DNA from: Streptomyces tagetis
Lineage (GTDB): Bacteria; Actinomycetota; Actinomycetes; Streptomycetales; Streptomycetaceae
Length of the DNA stretch: 64,000 nucleotides
Reading direction: 5' to 3'
Assembly (NCBI RefSeq): GCF_018069565.1
Contig: NZ_JAGPNL010000004.1
Span: 310,001-374,000 of the forward strand
Made by a program: the position numbers and the translations under genes. This document shows positions 1-8,384 of this stretch, in pieces. Positions within the stretch are counted from its first letter, which is position 1. Each line of letters opens with the position of its first letter. The notes below the pieces were generated by a model. The model was not told the origin of the DNA. It did no database searches and was given only the letters and a program-made list of their open reading frames with translations.

Positions 1-1182
1 TACGGCCCTTTGTTGTGCGACGCGTTCACCACCAGTGCCGCCGCACTCGGCTTGAGCCACAGCCAGCCTCAGGACAGCGCCCTACTTGATGCCGCGTATC
101 CCGCCAGCCCGGACGACGCCATCCAGACGGTGCGCCAACTGTGGCGTGCCGACCTCAACCAGTACGACCCGTTGCTCACGGCGGAGCCCTCCGAACCGGC
201 GTGGAGTGAGGCATCCCTGCGGTGGCTGGTCGCACCCGAGCCCGGCGTCCCCCGGCAGCGGACCGAAGGCACCCGAGTCAGTCTCGGCGACGTGGCAGCC
301 ATAAAGACCACGGCGGACATGTTCGCCCAGCTCGACGACCAGTTCGGCGGAGACCACGCGCGTCATGCGGTGATCCAGTACCTCAGCAACGACGTGGCCC
401 CACTTCTACGAGGCCGGTACACCGAGCAAGTGGGCAGGGCCCTGTTCTCCACCGTGGCGGAAGCGACCCTCCTTGCCGGTTGGATGTCCTACGACGCCTG
501 TCACCACGGGCTCGCCCCGCGGTATTTCCTCCAGGCCCTCCGTCTCGCCCAGGACGCCAACGACCGCCGGCTCGCGGGAAGCATCCTCTCCGCGATGAGC
601 CACCAGGCGACCTTCCTGGGGCGGTACACCCAGGCCGCCACCCTCGCCCGTGCCGCCCTCATGGGGATCTCTCCGGTAGCCACGCCGACGTTGCGTGCGC
701 AGTTCCACGCGATGGAGGCTCGCGCGCTCGCGCGTACTGGTGACGTCGCTGCCTGCGAGGCCGCCCTGAGCGCGGCGACCAAGGCCCTCGAAAGCCGGAA
801 CAACGAGGACGAGCCGGAGTGGATTAGCTACTTTGACGACGCCGAGCTTGCCGCTGAGGCCGCCCACTGCTTCCGGGACGTCAACAGCGCCCGCCGAGCC
901 GTCGTCCACGCAGAGAACGCCATGAGCGGCAGCCACGTACGGAGCGACTTCTTCGCGACCATGGTCTTGGCGGATGCCCATCTGCGGGCCGGGGACGTCG
1001 AGGAGGCGTGCCGGGTGGCACTCGATGCTTTGGATCTCGGGGAGCAGCTCAAGTCGGCGCGATGCGTCAGCTACCTTGCCGAGTTCCGCCGGAACCTGAG
1101 CGCAGCGGGCCAGAGCAGCGCAGCGCGTAACCTTGCGGAGCAGGCCGGCGAGAACAGGTTGTGGGTTGCTGCGGGGCGGTAG
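1..1182 (+). CDS. TPR-type transcriptional regulator, C-terminal part (5' end outside window)
   Basis: The frame is open from the first base, so the gene enters from the left. About 390 residues are visible. They consist of Ala/Leu/Arg-rich helical repeats around residues 140-370 that look like the tetratricopeptide region of long Streptomyces XRE-type regulators. The helix-turn-helix expected at the N terminus would lie outside the window, so DNA binding is inferred, not seen. The gene is convergent with the phosphotransferase-like gene, with about 50 bases between stops. A degraded copy of its last 25 codons recurs near 5353, where a CAG codon has become TAG. Confidence 0.6.
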   Translation, partial: YGPLLCDAFTTSAAALGLSHSQPQDSALLDAAYPASPDDAIQTVRQLWRADLNQYDPLLTAEPSEPAWSEASLRWLVAPEPGVPRQRTEGTRVSLGDVAAIKTTADMFAQLDDQFGGDHARHAVIQYLSNDVAPLLRGRYTEQVGRALFSTVAEATLLAGWMSYDACHHGLAPRYFLQALRLAQDANDRRLAGSILSAMSHQATFLGRYTQAATLARAALMGISPVATPTLRAQFHAMEARALARTGDVAACEAALSAATKALESRNNEDEPEWISYFDDAELAAEAAHCFRDVNSARRAVVHAENAMSGSHVRSDFFATMVLADAHLRAGDVEEACRVALDALDLGEQLKSARCVSYLAEFRRNLSAAGQSSAARNLAEQAGENRLWVAAGR

Positions 1183-1231
1183 GTCGCGCCGCACCAGAGC
1201 TACCGGTCACGCCAGGAGTGACAGCCGCTCC

Positions 1232-2161
1232 TCAGAAGGGGCCCCACTCCTTGCGCCCCTCTCCCGTCCGCAGAGACCGGACCCGTCGGGTGAACTCGGC
1301 CGCAGAGCGCTCACTCACGCCGACTTGGTGACCGAGCCACGCCACCATCATCAGTTCCCGGAGGTCGGCCAAGGTCTCGTAGCCGGGCCAGTTCATGAGG
1401 TCGAAGCCGTACCGGTACACGAAGTCGGCGTACTCCGCTGCCGTGTGCCAGCCGTACCGGTCGTAGAAGAGCGGAGTCTGGATCAGGTCCCACTCGCGTG
1501 GAGCGAGGGCGAATCCGTCGAGGTCGATGAGGACGGCGTGACCGTCCCGGTGACGGAGGATGTTCCCGATGCTGGCATCGCCGTGGATCATCCCGTAGGG
1601 GAGCACGAAGTCCAGCCGGTCGTACTCCTTGCCGAGCCTCGCCGCCCGTTCCTCCAGGAAGGAGCGGTCTTCTTCGGAGACGGCATCCAGGCCGTTCAGC
1701 GAGGCGGACAGCTTGGCCATGGGGTCGAAGTACGGGAGGCCCAGCGACTCGGGTTCCTCCAGCCAGTGCAGCCGGCGGAGCAGGTCGGCCAGCTCGCCGA
1801 CCGTCGCGTACTCCTCGCGCTCTTGGACGCTCTCCCAGAAGGTGACGACCAGGCCGCGGACGACGATGGGTTGAGCGATATCGGACGGTACTCGGGTGGC
1901 GGGGAAGTCGACCGTTTCCAACCAGCGCGCCACGGCCACGGCCCGTTCCATCTCCGGCAGGACGGCGGGATCGCGGGCGATACGGACGATGATCGGTAAG
2001 GAGGCCAGTCGGTAGACCGCGTTGGATCCCAGCCGCAGCAACTCCGCCCCGACCGCGTCCAGTCCGGCCGCCTCGCACGCCTCGCGCAGGACGACGGCCA
2101 CGCCCTCCGCCGTGAACTCCGTACCGCCGCCGAACGGTCCCCCGCTACTGCCCGAGATCAT
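1232..2161 (-). CDS. Aminoglycoside phosphotransferase (APH)-family protein
   Basis: The protein has the kinase-like catalytic loop HGDASIGN followed about 11 residues later by LIDLDG, which are the catalytic Asp/Asn and the metal-binding Asp of the APH/choline-kinase fold. An N-lobe comes before them. About 309 residues is normal for the family. The ATG at 2161 is preferred, but a GTG at 2188 adds nine residues and cannot be excluded. The true substrate is unknown, because many Streptomyces APH-fold proteins are not resistance enzymes. It sits next to a tRNA 3' fragment, so it may be cargo of an integrated element. A broken copy of its middle lies at about 5488-5650. Confidence 0.8.
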   Translation of the reverse strand: MISGSSGGPFGGGTEFTAEGVAVVLREACEAAGLDAVGAELLRLGSNAVYRLASLPIIVRIARDPAVLPEMERAVAVARWLETVDFPATRVPSDIAQPIVVRGLVVTFWESVQEREEYATVGELADLLRRLHWLEEPESLGLPYFDPMAKLSASLNGLDAVSEEDRSFLEERAARLGKEYDRLDFVLPYGMIHGDASIGNILRHRDGHAVLIDLDGFALAPREWDLIQTPLFYDRYGWHTAAEYADFVYRYGFDLMNWPGYETLADLRELMMVAWLGHQVGVSERSAAEFTRRVRSLRTGEGRKEWGPF

Positions 2162-2295
2162 GCCTCCGACGATACGGCGCAGCCGCACCCCCCCGACAGG
2201 GCACCCACGTAATAGGGACGTAATGATCTTGAGCGGAGCGGCTTTCCTGCACCGTTCCCCCGCAGGTCAGCGCGCCCGGCGCCCCTCGCACTCCC

Positions 2296-2341
2296 CCGGC
2301 CTCCGGAGCCGTGTGCGCAGGTTCGAATCCTGCCGGGGGCA
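2296..2341 (+). pseudogene. tRNA-Arg(CCG) 3' half, attachment-site scar
   Basis: The right half of a tRNA can be read: an anticodon stem with loop CTCCGGA (anticodon CCG at 2303-2305), a T arm with stem GCAGG/CCTGC around TTCGAAT, acceptor strand CGGGGGC and discriminator A at 2341. No matching D arm or 5' acceptor strand GCCCCCG lies upstream. A 3' fragment from the anticodon loop to the discriminator, followed by an intact tRNA-style terminator, is the usual attB remnant left by site-specific integration. The intact gene would lie left of the window. No integrase is visible here. Confidence 0.75.
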
Positions 2342-2359
2342 CACCGTGTAAGTGTGCCC

Positions 2360-2399
2360 AAGACCCCGTCACCAGCGAAAACGCTGAGGCCGGGGTCTT
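2360..2399 (+). terminator. Hairpin downstream of the tRNA fragment
   Basis: AAGACCCCG at 2360-2368 pairs perfectly with CGGGGTCTT at 2391-2399. Inside it is a second perfect stem, CAGCG/CGCTG, around AAAA. The position directly after the tRNA end fits the original tRNA terminator, which implies that chromosome resumes to the right of the scar. Confidence 0.75.
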
Positions 2400-2588
2400 C
2401 GCGTATGCGCAGGCGTATGCCGCCCGAAGCGGCTCTATGTCGGGGTCTGCGGACGAGACGTGGACGGGATCTTGGAGCGTTGCCGCAGGTGAGTCGCACT
2501 TTCCGCAGTTCTCAGGTTTGGTCCGACAGTCACCCGCCGGGCAGGAGCCTGACGCGTCTGTGTCGGAGGCGTGCGCTTGGATGAGCGA

Positions 2589-3253
2589 GTGACCGTTCAT
2601 GACGTTGCTCGGCAACTGCCCGAGATGACAGTCCTCCGTGAACACTGCCGCTCCCTGGCCATCCTGGAGGCAGTCCTGAGCCCTGAGTGGGAGGACCGCT
2701 ACCACTCCTTCGACGACCACTGGTCCGAGAAGGAGTCAATGGCCTCGATGCGTGACGGATCGGGCAACGAGTACTCGATCGTTTTCTCGCCCGCTGGCGC
2801 CTACGTCCGGGGATTCGATCACGAATCGCCTATGAGTCCTATGCAGAGGACGGGCCATTGCCCGGAGTGCTCGATGGAGTTCCTGAGGTCTTCCGGCCGT
2901 ATGTCGAAGAGTCGGCGTTCTCGGATGAGGACGGGATACCGCTGGTCACTGCTTGTATGTGGCGAGAGAGGGGCAACGACGGCTGGAAAACAGGGGCGAT
3001 CGACTTCGCTGACGAGGAACCGGAACATCCAGACGGCGCCGGGTACCTCTTCCAACTGTTGGTGGATCGCTCGCCGGAAGCGTTCCAACGGTGGGCCGAG
3101 GACCACTACGAGATCCCGGTCGATCTGGAGGCCGTTCGTCACGTCTTCTCTTCGCGTCCTCTGACCGAAGAAGTGGTCCGCGCGTTGAACTCAGAAATCG
3201 TCTTGGCTGACCTCGCAGAAGACCTTGCGAAGATCGGCTATTCGATGGGATGA
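2589..3253 (+). pseudogene. Conserved hypothetical gene broken by a one-base deletion
   Basis: The first frame, from GTG 2589, reads a plausible soluble protein up to about residue 83 (ending ESPMSP). It then continues only after a frame change near 2838, into PGVLDGVPEVFRPYVEE and on to a stop at 3253. Both halves are acidic and Trp/Tyr-containing, and they join into one protein of about 221 residues. I recall an uncharacterised Streptomyces family of this kind but know no function. The break is consistent with loss of one base in AGTCCT. It could be a real mutation or a sequencing error. It lies in a region with other broken genes. Confidence 0.65.
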
Positions 3254-3351
3254 GCCGTAGAGCAATAACAAGCCCCCGACGCAATAAGCGTTTCCAACCT
3301 CCCGGTGGACGGGTTTTCGACCGAGAAATCCGTCTCCACCAGAGGCTTCGT

Positions 3352-3651
3352 GTGCTTTTCTACCCGTCGGGCATCAACGTGTCCAGCTCCGCCAACACCG
3401 GCGGAAGCTCGGCACTCGATGGCGACGCCTGAGCCCCGGCCGGCAGGCCCTGCTCACGCTCGCCCATCTGTGCAAGGGCGACCCGTATGCCCAGCTCGCG
3501 GCCGGATTCGGCACAGGAACCACCACCGCCTACCGGTACATCACCGAGGCCATCGAGATCCCGGCCACCCTCGCCCCGAGCCTTTGCCGATGCGGCCCGG
3601 ACGGCATCGACAAAGGCGTTCGTACTGCTGGACGGGACGCTACTGCTGCCC
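3352..3651 (+). pseudogene. IS5-family transposase relic, N-terminal fragment
   Basis: Pieces typical of Streptomyces IS5-type DDE transposases are present: an LSPGRQALLTLAHL motif, then YAQLAAGF and TTTAYRYITEA, then, after a frame change, TASTKAFVLLDGTLL. At least two frameshifts are needed to join them (near 3410 and near 3585). Similarity stops at about 3651, before most of the DDE catalytic domain. No terminal inverted repeats were recognised. This is a dead remnant, not an active element. Confidence 0.75.
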
Positions 3652-4078
3652 TCTGGGTCGCGCGCTCCATACCCCACCTCGTGGTCGAGTCCAAGTGCCT
3701 TCTCGACCAGGGAATCAGGCCCGGATTCGAGCGGAAAGAGCGTGCGAGGAGCAACCGATGTGGTGCGTGTGCATGGTGCGGCGCATCGGGGCGGGGGCCT
3801 CCGACGGTCTCCCCAGGTGCTTGTGCAGGGCGGCATCATGCGTCCGCTACCGCGTCCCGTCGGCCTCTCTCCGGTACAGCGCGAGTGCTTCCTCCGCGTC
3901 TCCACCCGTCACGCACAAGGACCGTCGCGCTGCGTCGACTCGGGATCGATACACGTCCCTCCCTGTCCCACGGGGCCGAAGTCGTGTCTTCGAGGTAGCT
4001 ACCACAGCCCTTTCGCTTACGCATCAGGAAGCCGACGCTTGCACCCGCGAGCACAAAGCGCCGCACAGCGATATCTCG
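3652..4078 (+). other. No recognisable gene between transposase relic and toxin-antitoxin pair
   Basis: Open frames here do not resemble any protein I know and change frame repeatedly. Codon usage looks random for this genome. It is probably decayed DNA following the transposase relic. Confidence 0.5.
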
Positions 4079-4092
4079 CATACTCCAGTATG
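4079..4092 (+). promoter_or_regulatory. Palindromic candidate operator of the toxin-antitoxin pair
   Basis: CATACT-CC-AGTATG is a perfect 6-bp inverted repeat ending 8 bases before the antitoxin ATG. Ribbon-helix-helix antitoxins usually repress their own promoter through such sites. The assignment rests on position and symmetry only. Confidence 0.55.
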
Positions 4093-4100
4093 CTTGCTGT

Positions 4101-4349
4101 ATGTCCTCAACGACTCGTATCACCGTCACGCTTCCCAGCGATCAGGTGGCGGAGCTCCGCAAGCTCACGGACAACGTCTCCGGCTACGTGGCGGAAGCCG
4201 TAGCCCGCCAGATCCGGCACCAGCTCCTGGGCGACGATCTCCGCCGCCACGAGGAGGAGCACGGATCTTTCAGCGACGAGGAGCTCGCCGAGGCCCGCGC
4301 GAAGATCTTCGGCTCCGTCGGCACCTCCAAGGGCGCGGACGCCGCGTGA
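4101..4349 (+). CDS. Ribbon-helix-helix antitoxin (VapB-like)
   Basis: This 82-residue protein starts with a short strand (TRITVTLPSDQ), then helices through about residue 45 in the pattern of RHH/CopG DNA-binding folds. An acidic C-terminal tail (about residues 46-75) would be the toxin-neutralising part. Its stop overlaps the toxin start as GTGA, so the two are translationally coupled. The antitoxin-first order is typical of VapBC modules. Family knowledge predicts that it binds the PIN toxin and represses the operon through the palindrome at 4079. The pair appears intact although the DNA on both sides is decayed. Confidence 0.8.
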   Translation: MSSTTRITVTLPSDQVAELRKLTDNVSGYVAEAVARQIRHQLLGDDLRRHEEEHGSFSDEELAEARAKIFGSVGTSKGADAA

Positions 4350-4747
4350 GCGAGCGAGTCGAAACCGTCGTTCTGGACTCGGAAGGGCTCTCCGCCTGGA
4401 TCGCGCAGGACCGTAAGCTCCTCGCGATGCTGCAGGTCTTCCACGATATGGGAGCCGACCTGGTGATCGGTGCGAACACCATCGTGGAAGTCAGCCACTC
4501 CCGTACCAACATGTCTCGCCTGAACTGGGCTCTGTCCCGCGTCAAGGTGGAGCCGGTCACCGAACAGGCGGCGAAAGCAGCAACGGAACTCCTCAAGGGC
4601 GCCGGGCTGCACGGACACGAGTACGCCATCGACGCCACGGTCGCCGAGGTCGCCCTGCGTCAGCCGAAACCCGTCGCCCTCCTGACCTCAGACAGGGACG
4701 ACATGACCAAACTCTGCGGAAACCAGGTCCACATCGTCCCTCTCTGA
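4346..4747 (+). CDS. PIN-domain toxin (VapC-like ribonuclease)
   Basis: The protein has 133 residues from GTG 4346. It has the acidic quartet expected of PIN nucleases: D in VVLDSEG near residue 10, E in IVEVSHS, D in YAIDATVAE and D in LLTSDRDD. These would hold the metal ions that cut RNA. The length suits VapC proteins. The open frame extends far upstream through the transposase relic, but the overlap with the antitoxin stop fixes the GTG at 4346 as the sensible start. The RNA target is unknown. Confidence 0.82.
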   Translation: MSERVETVVLDSEGLSAWIAQDRKLLAMLQVFHDMGADLVIGANTIVEVSHSRTNMSRLNWALSRVKVEPVTEQAAKAATELLKGAGLHGHEYAIDATVAEVALRQPKPVALLTSDRDDMTKLCGNQVHIVPL

Positions 4748-4913
4748 CGCGCCGGCCTACCCCGAGCACACTTCCTGGCAGAGTCCGCTGCACCGCTACC
4801 CTCGTGCCCCATCCGTGCCCAGCAGAGCGAACAACAGCGGTCGGGTACAGCTCCCAGAGGCCATGGCAGGGCTCTTCCCGGCAGTGGCGCGTCGGGAGGG
4901 GCCCTGCCGGCTG

Positions 4914-5150
4914 TCAGAGACCTCGATCGCGGTTCCAGCGGCTCACGTGCACCGCATAGAAGACGTTGCCGATGCCCGCGGTGAGCATGAGCAGCCAAAA
5001 GTGGGCCCACAGCGACTGACGTCGACGCCTCAGCCCCACCCCGCCGATGACCGCTGCGGCAGATGCCGCAGCGGAGTTGTTGTTGTTGATGATGATTGTC
5101 GGAGGCTGTCCGTACGGCTGTACAGGCTGCTGATCAGGCGGTGTCGCCAT
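4914..5150 (-). CDS. Small membrane protein with Gln/Asn-rich N terminus
   Basis: This 78-residue protein has an N-terminal Gln/Pro-rich stretch, then an IIINNNN segment, an Ala/Gly-rich part, a basic RRRR cluster and one hydrophobic segment (about residues 50-65, WLLMLTAGIGNVFYAV). GAGGAG lies about 11 bases before the ATG. Similar short proteins with a polar N terminus and one membrane segment are common in Streptomyces, but I know no function. It lies between the toxin gene and the decayed duplicate. No gene is seen in the 165 bases between it and the toxin. Confidence 0.55.
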   Translation of the reverse strand: MATPPDQQPVQPYGQPPTIIINNNNSAAASAAAVIGGVGLRRRRQSLWAHFWLLMLTAGIGNVFYAVHVSRWNRDRGL

Positions 5151-5352
5151 GCTGCGTCGACTCCTCGTTGAGCTGAGTGTGCAAGAGCGAAACGCACCAT
5201 AGAGGCGCTTGGACGGTCACTGAGGCCGAACCTGCTGCACGTCACCCGGTCGAGGCATGTTGCCTCTGTCCGTCTCAGTTTCCGACCCGTGCACGGCCGT
5301 TCATGCTGGACCCAGAGCTATCGTCACACGGCCTGCCGGCCGCCCGCCTCCG

Positions 5353-5660
5353 GCCAGAGCAGCGCGGCGCGTGACCTTGCGGAGTAGGCCGGCGAGAGCA
5401 GGTTGTGGGTTCCTGCGGGGCGGTAAGGCCGCGCCAGGGCTACCGTACCGGCCACGCCGAAGGCGACAGCCGTCCTTATACGGCGCCGTCTGGATCAGGT
5501 CCCACTCGCGGGGAGCGAGGGCGGATCCCGTCGAGGTCGATGAGGACGGCGTGACCGTCCCGGTGACGAAGGATGTTCCCGATGCTGGCATCCCCGTGGG
5601 CCCTCCCGTAGGGGAGCACCAGAAGGTGACGACCAGGCCGCGGATGATCGTCCCTCTGGG
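5353..5660 (-). pseudogene. Decayed second copy of the regulator/phosphotransferase junction
   Basis: Bases from 5353 match the end of the regulator gene at 1108-1230, with a stop created inside the last codons. After a jump of about 245 bases, 5488-5619 matches 1476-1606, which encodes the HGD...IDLDG core of the phosphotransferase on the minus strand. One extra base there breaks the frame. After a second jump of about 230 bases, 5620-5650 matches 1836-1866. Order and orientation equal the first copy, so this is a direct duplicate with two internal deletions and no coding capacity. Bases 5151-5352 hold nothing recognisable. Confidence 0.85.
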
Positions 5661-5759
5661 CGGTATCCATGAGGTGATCGGTGTCGTCGAGGGCGCGTCC
5701 GGCGCCGTCACGGTTCTCGTCTTCGATGGCCGGGGCTGGTCGTCTGGTGGGCTGGTGGC

Positions 5760-6176
5760 TCAGGGCTTGCGGGGCTGGTTGAAGCGGATCATGTTGCCTG
5801 CGGGGTCGCGGAAGGCGCAGTCGCGGACGCCGTAGTGCTGGTCCATGGGTTCCTGGAGGACGTCGCCGCCCGCGGCGCGGATGTGCTCGAAGGTGGCGTC
5901 GCAGTCGTCGGTGGTGAAGATGACGCCGCGCAGCAGGCCCTTGGCGAGGAGTTCCGCCATGGCCTGCTTGTCGGCGGGCGAGGCGTTCGGGTCGGCCAGC
6001 GGGGGCTCCAGGACGATGTTCACGTCGGGCTGGGACGGCGGGCCGACCGTCACCCAGCGCATGTTCTCGAAGCCGACGTCGTTGCGTACCTCCAGGCCGA
6101 GGATGTCCCGGTAGAAGGCGAGAGCCTTGTCGTGGTCGTCGACGGCGATGAAGCACTGCGAGAATTTGATGTCCAT
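5760..6176 (-). CDS. VOC (glyoxalase/bleomycin-resistance) family protein
   Basis: The 138-residue protein has the paired beta-alpha-beta-beta-beta layout of VOC proteins. It has an FYRDILGLEV segment at the start of the first module and a closing GVRDCAFRDPAGNMIRF motif, in which an acidic metal ligand is usual. The start is ATG 6176, while a GTG at 6185 would add three residues. It follows the AraC-type gene in the same direction with almost no gap, so the two are probably co-transcribed and the regulator may act on it. The substrate is unknown. Confidence 0.85.
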   Translation of the reverse strand: MDIKFSQCFIAVDDHDKALAFYRDILGLEVRNDVGFENMRWVTVGPPSQPDVNIVLEPPLADPNASPADKQAMAELLAKGLLRGVIFTTDDCDATFEHIRAAGGDVLQEPMDQHYGVRDCAFRDPAGNMIRFNQPRKP

Positions 6177-6186
6177 GGCGTTCACG

Positions 6187-6606
6187 CTACGGACGCCGGC
6201 CCGCTTTCGCTTCTCCGTTCCTGACCGGTCGGGAGTAGATCTTGGCGTAGCAGGGCGGCACGACGGCGGCGGCCTCGTGACCTCGGGCCCGGTACGCGCT
6301 CGGGCTCTCCCCGACCAGCTCGGTGAAGCGTGAGCTGAAGGAGCCGAGCGAGGTGCAGCCGACCGCGTGACAGACCTCCGTCACCGTGAGGTCGCCCCGT
6401 CTGAGCAGGGCCTTGGCCCGTTCGATGCGCCGGGTCAGGAGGTAGCCGTACGGCGTCTCCCCGAAGGCGGCGCGGAAGCTGCGGGAGAAGTGGCCCGGGG
6501 ACATGAGGGCGATCCGGGCCAGCGCCGGTACGTCGAGCGGCTCGGCGTAGTCGCGGTCCATCGCGTCGCGGGCCCGGCGCAGCCGGACGAGGTCCTCCAG
6601 GGTCAC
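6187..6606 (-). CDS. AraC-family transcriptional regulator, DNA-binding domain only
   Basis: This 139-residue protein is made almost wholly of the double helix-turn-helix of AraC regulators: LDVPALARIALMSPGHFSRSF in the first, and TVTEVCHAVGCTSLGSFSSRF with the GESPSAYR end motif in the second. No N-terminal sensor domain is present. The GTG at 6606 is the longest sensible start, although its GGAGG is unusually close. It is followed directly by the VOC gene, a pairing seen often in Streptomyces. It lies downstream of the pigment hydroxylase but is probably not part of the pigment pathway. Confidence 0.85.
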   Translation of the reverse strand: MTLEDLVRLRRARDAMDRDYAEPLDVPALARIALMSPGHFSRSFRAAFGETPYGYLLTRRIERAKALLRRGDLTVTEVCHAVGCTSLGSFSSRFTELVGESPSAYRARGHEAAAVVPPCYAKIYSRPVRNGEAKAGRRP

Positions 6607-6704
6607 CCCTCCACCTTCGCACGCCGGCGGGAGCGGCGGGGCGGCGGCGGGAGCGGCGGGCATACGGTCACCCCGCCGCCCCCTGCCGGAGCGGCGCCGA
6701 CGTC

Positions 6705-8384
6705 TCACCTGTGGGACAGCACCTCCCCCAGTACCCGGCGCAGCACCGGCTCCGGGTCCGGTGCCGGGCCCGGGGAGCGCCAGGCGACGAAGCCGTCGGG
6801 GCGGACCAGCACCGCGCCGCCGCGCGAGACGCCGTGCGCCCGTGCCCAGTCCTGGGCGGTGCCCGTGCCGTCGTCCTCCACGGTGAGGTCGGCCTCCGGG
6901 GCGCCGTCGGCGCCGACGCGGTACGGCGTCAGCGGCACGCCCGTCTCCTCGGCCAGGCGCGTCGCCGCCTCGTGCCAGCCGGAGGGCTCGGCGGCGTCGC
7001 TGAGCAGGACGAGGGAGCGTTCGTACAGGTCGAGGGTGGACAGGCGGGCATCGGCGCGGCGCAGCCACAGGTGGGGTGCGCGGCTGCCGGGGGCGCCGCC
7101 GAGCCGGAGGTCCTCGGGGACGACGGGCGTGGCCGGGTCGGCGCCGACCACGGCACCCCGGGGGTAGCGGTAGCCGAGGGCGACGTTGAGGATGCCGCGC
7201 TGCGGGCCGCCGCCGCCCGGGGTGGGGGGCGGGGCAAAGCCGGGGTGGCTGTGTTCGGCCGAGCGGGCGGCGGCGCGGGCGCTGGTCGCCTCGGCCACCG
7301 GGCGGCGTTCGGCGTCGTAGCTGTCGAGGAGGCCGTCGCCGGCCCAGCCGTCGAGGACGGCGGCGAGTTTCCAGGCGAGGTTGTGGGCGTCCTGGATGCC
7401 GGTGTTGGAGCCGAACGCCCCGGTGGGCGACATCTCGTGGGCCGAGTCGCCGGCGAGGAAGACCCGGCCGGAACGGTAGGTGCGGGCGACGCGCTGGGCG
7501 GCGTGCCAGGGGGCGCGGCCGGTGATCTCGATGTCGAGACCGTCGTCTCCGACGGCGCGGCGGATGTGGTCGGCGCACCGCTCGTCGGTGAAGTCCTCCA
7601 GGGTCTCGCCCTGTTCGGGGTGCCAGGGGGCGTGGAAGACCCAGTTCTCCCGGTTGTCGACGGGCAGCAGGGCGCCGTCGGCGTCGGGGGTGGTCAGGTA
7701 GCAGACGATGAAGCGGCGGTCTCCGACGACGTCGGCGAGGCGGCGGGAGCGGAAGGTGACGCTGATGTTGTGGAAGAGGTCGCCGGGACCGCTCTGGCCG
7801 ATGCCGAGTTGTTCGCGGACGGGGCTGCGGGGGCCGTCGGCGGCGACCAGGTAGTCGGCGCGGATCGTGGTGTGTTCGCCGGTGTCGCGGCTCTTGACGA
7901 GGGCGGTGACGCCGTCGGGGTCGGCCTCGAAGGAGAGTAGTTCGGTGGCGAAGCGCAGGTCGCCGCCGAGTTCGTCCGCGTGCCGCAGGAGTTGGGGCTC
8001 CAGGTCGTTCTGGCTGCACAGGCACCAGTTGCTCGGGCTGAGGCGGGCCATGGCGCCGCCCGCGTCGATCTGGCGGAACAGCCACTCCCCCGCGTCGCCG
8101 ACCAGGGTGGGCGTCTGGAGGATGCCGTGGTTGCCGGCGAGGGTGGCGGCGGCCCGGCGGATCTCGGGTTCGGTGCCGGAGACGCGGAACAGCTCCATCG
8201 TACGGACGTTGTTGCCGCGTCCGCGGGGGTGGATGGAGGTGCCGGTGTGCCGTTCCACCAGGGTGTGGCGGACGCCCAGGCGGCCCAGGAACACCGAGGT
8301 CGACAGCCCGACCAGGGAACCTCCGACGACGAGCACGGGGACGCGGTGCACCCCGGTTTCCGGTCGGGCGGCGCTTTCGTTCAT
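6705..8384 (-). CDS. whiE-ORFVIII: FAD-dependent aromatic polyketide hydroxylase (WhiE ORFVIII type)
   Basis: The 559-residue protein has an N-terminal Rossmann FAD motif (VVGGSLVGLS), the DG motif (AADGPRSPVR) and the second FAD motif (VFLAGDSAHEMSPTGAFG). These are hallmarks of class A flavoprotein monooxygenases such as those hydroxylating aromatic polyketides. GAGG lies 8 bases before ATG 8384. It is divergent from the pigment synthase genes, exactly the whiE arrangement, where the ORFVIII product modifies the spore pigment late in spore maturation. Its promoter must lie in the shared 8385-8879 region. The exact hydroxylation site is not known from sequence. Confidence 0.92.
   Translation of the reverse strand: MNESAARPETGVHRVPVLVVGGSLVGLSTSVFLGRLGVRHTLVERHTGTSIHPRGRGNNVRTMELFRVSGTEPEIRRAAATLAGNHGILQTPTLVGDAGEWLFRQIDAGGAMARLSPSNWCLCSQNDLEPQLLRHADELGGDLRFATELLSFEADPDGVTALVKSRDTGEHTTIRADYLVAADGPRSPVREQLGIGQSGPGDLFHNISVTFRSRRLADVVGDRRFIVCYLTTPDADGALLPVDNRENWVFHAPWHPEQGETLEDFTDERCADHIRRAVGDDGLDIEITGRAPWHAAQRVARTYRSGRVFLAGDSAHEMSPTGAFGSNTGIQDAHNLAWKLAAVLDGWAGDGLLDSYDAERRPVAEATSARAAARSAEHSHPGFAPPPTPGGGGPQRGILNVALGYRYPRGAVVGADPATPVVPEDLRLGGAPGSRAPHLWLRRADARLSTLDLYERSLVLLSDAAEPSGWHEAATRLAEETGVPLTPYRVGADGAPEADLTVEDDGTGTAQDWARAHGVSRGGAVLVRPDGFVAWRSPGPAPDPEPVLRRVLGEVLSHR

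Noticed and set aside
2200..2345. Complete tRNA gene
   Set aside because: Bases left of the anticodon stem cannot form a D arm or the 5' acceptor strand.
3305..4747. 480-codon frame running from the transposase relic into the PIN toxin
   Set aside because: The upstream part shows no coherent protein. GTG 4346 overlapping the antitoxin stop is the natural start.
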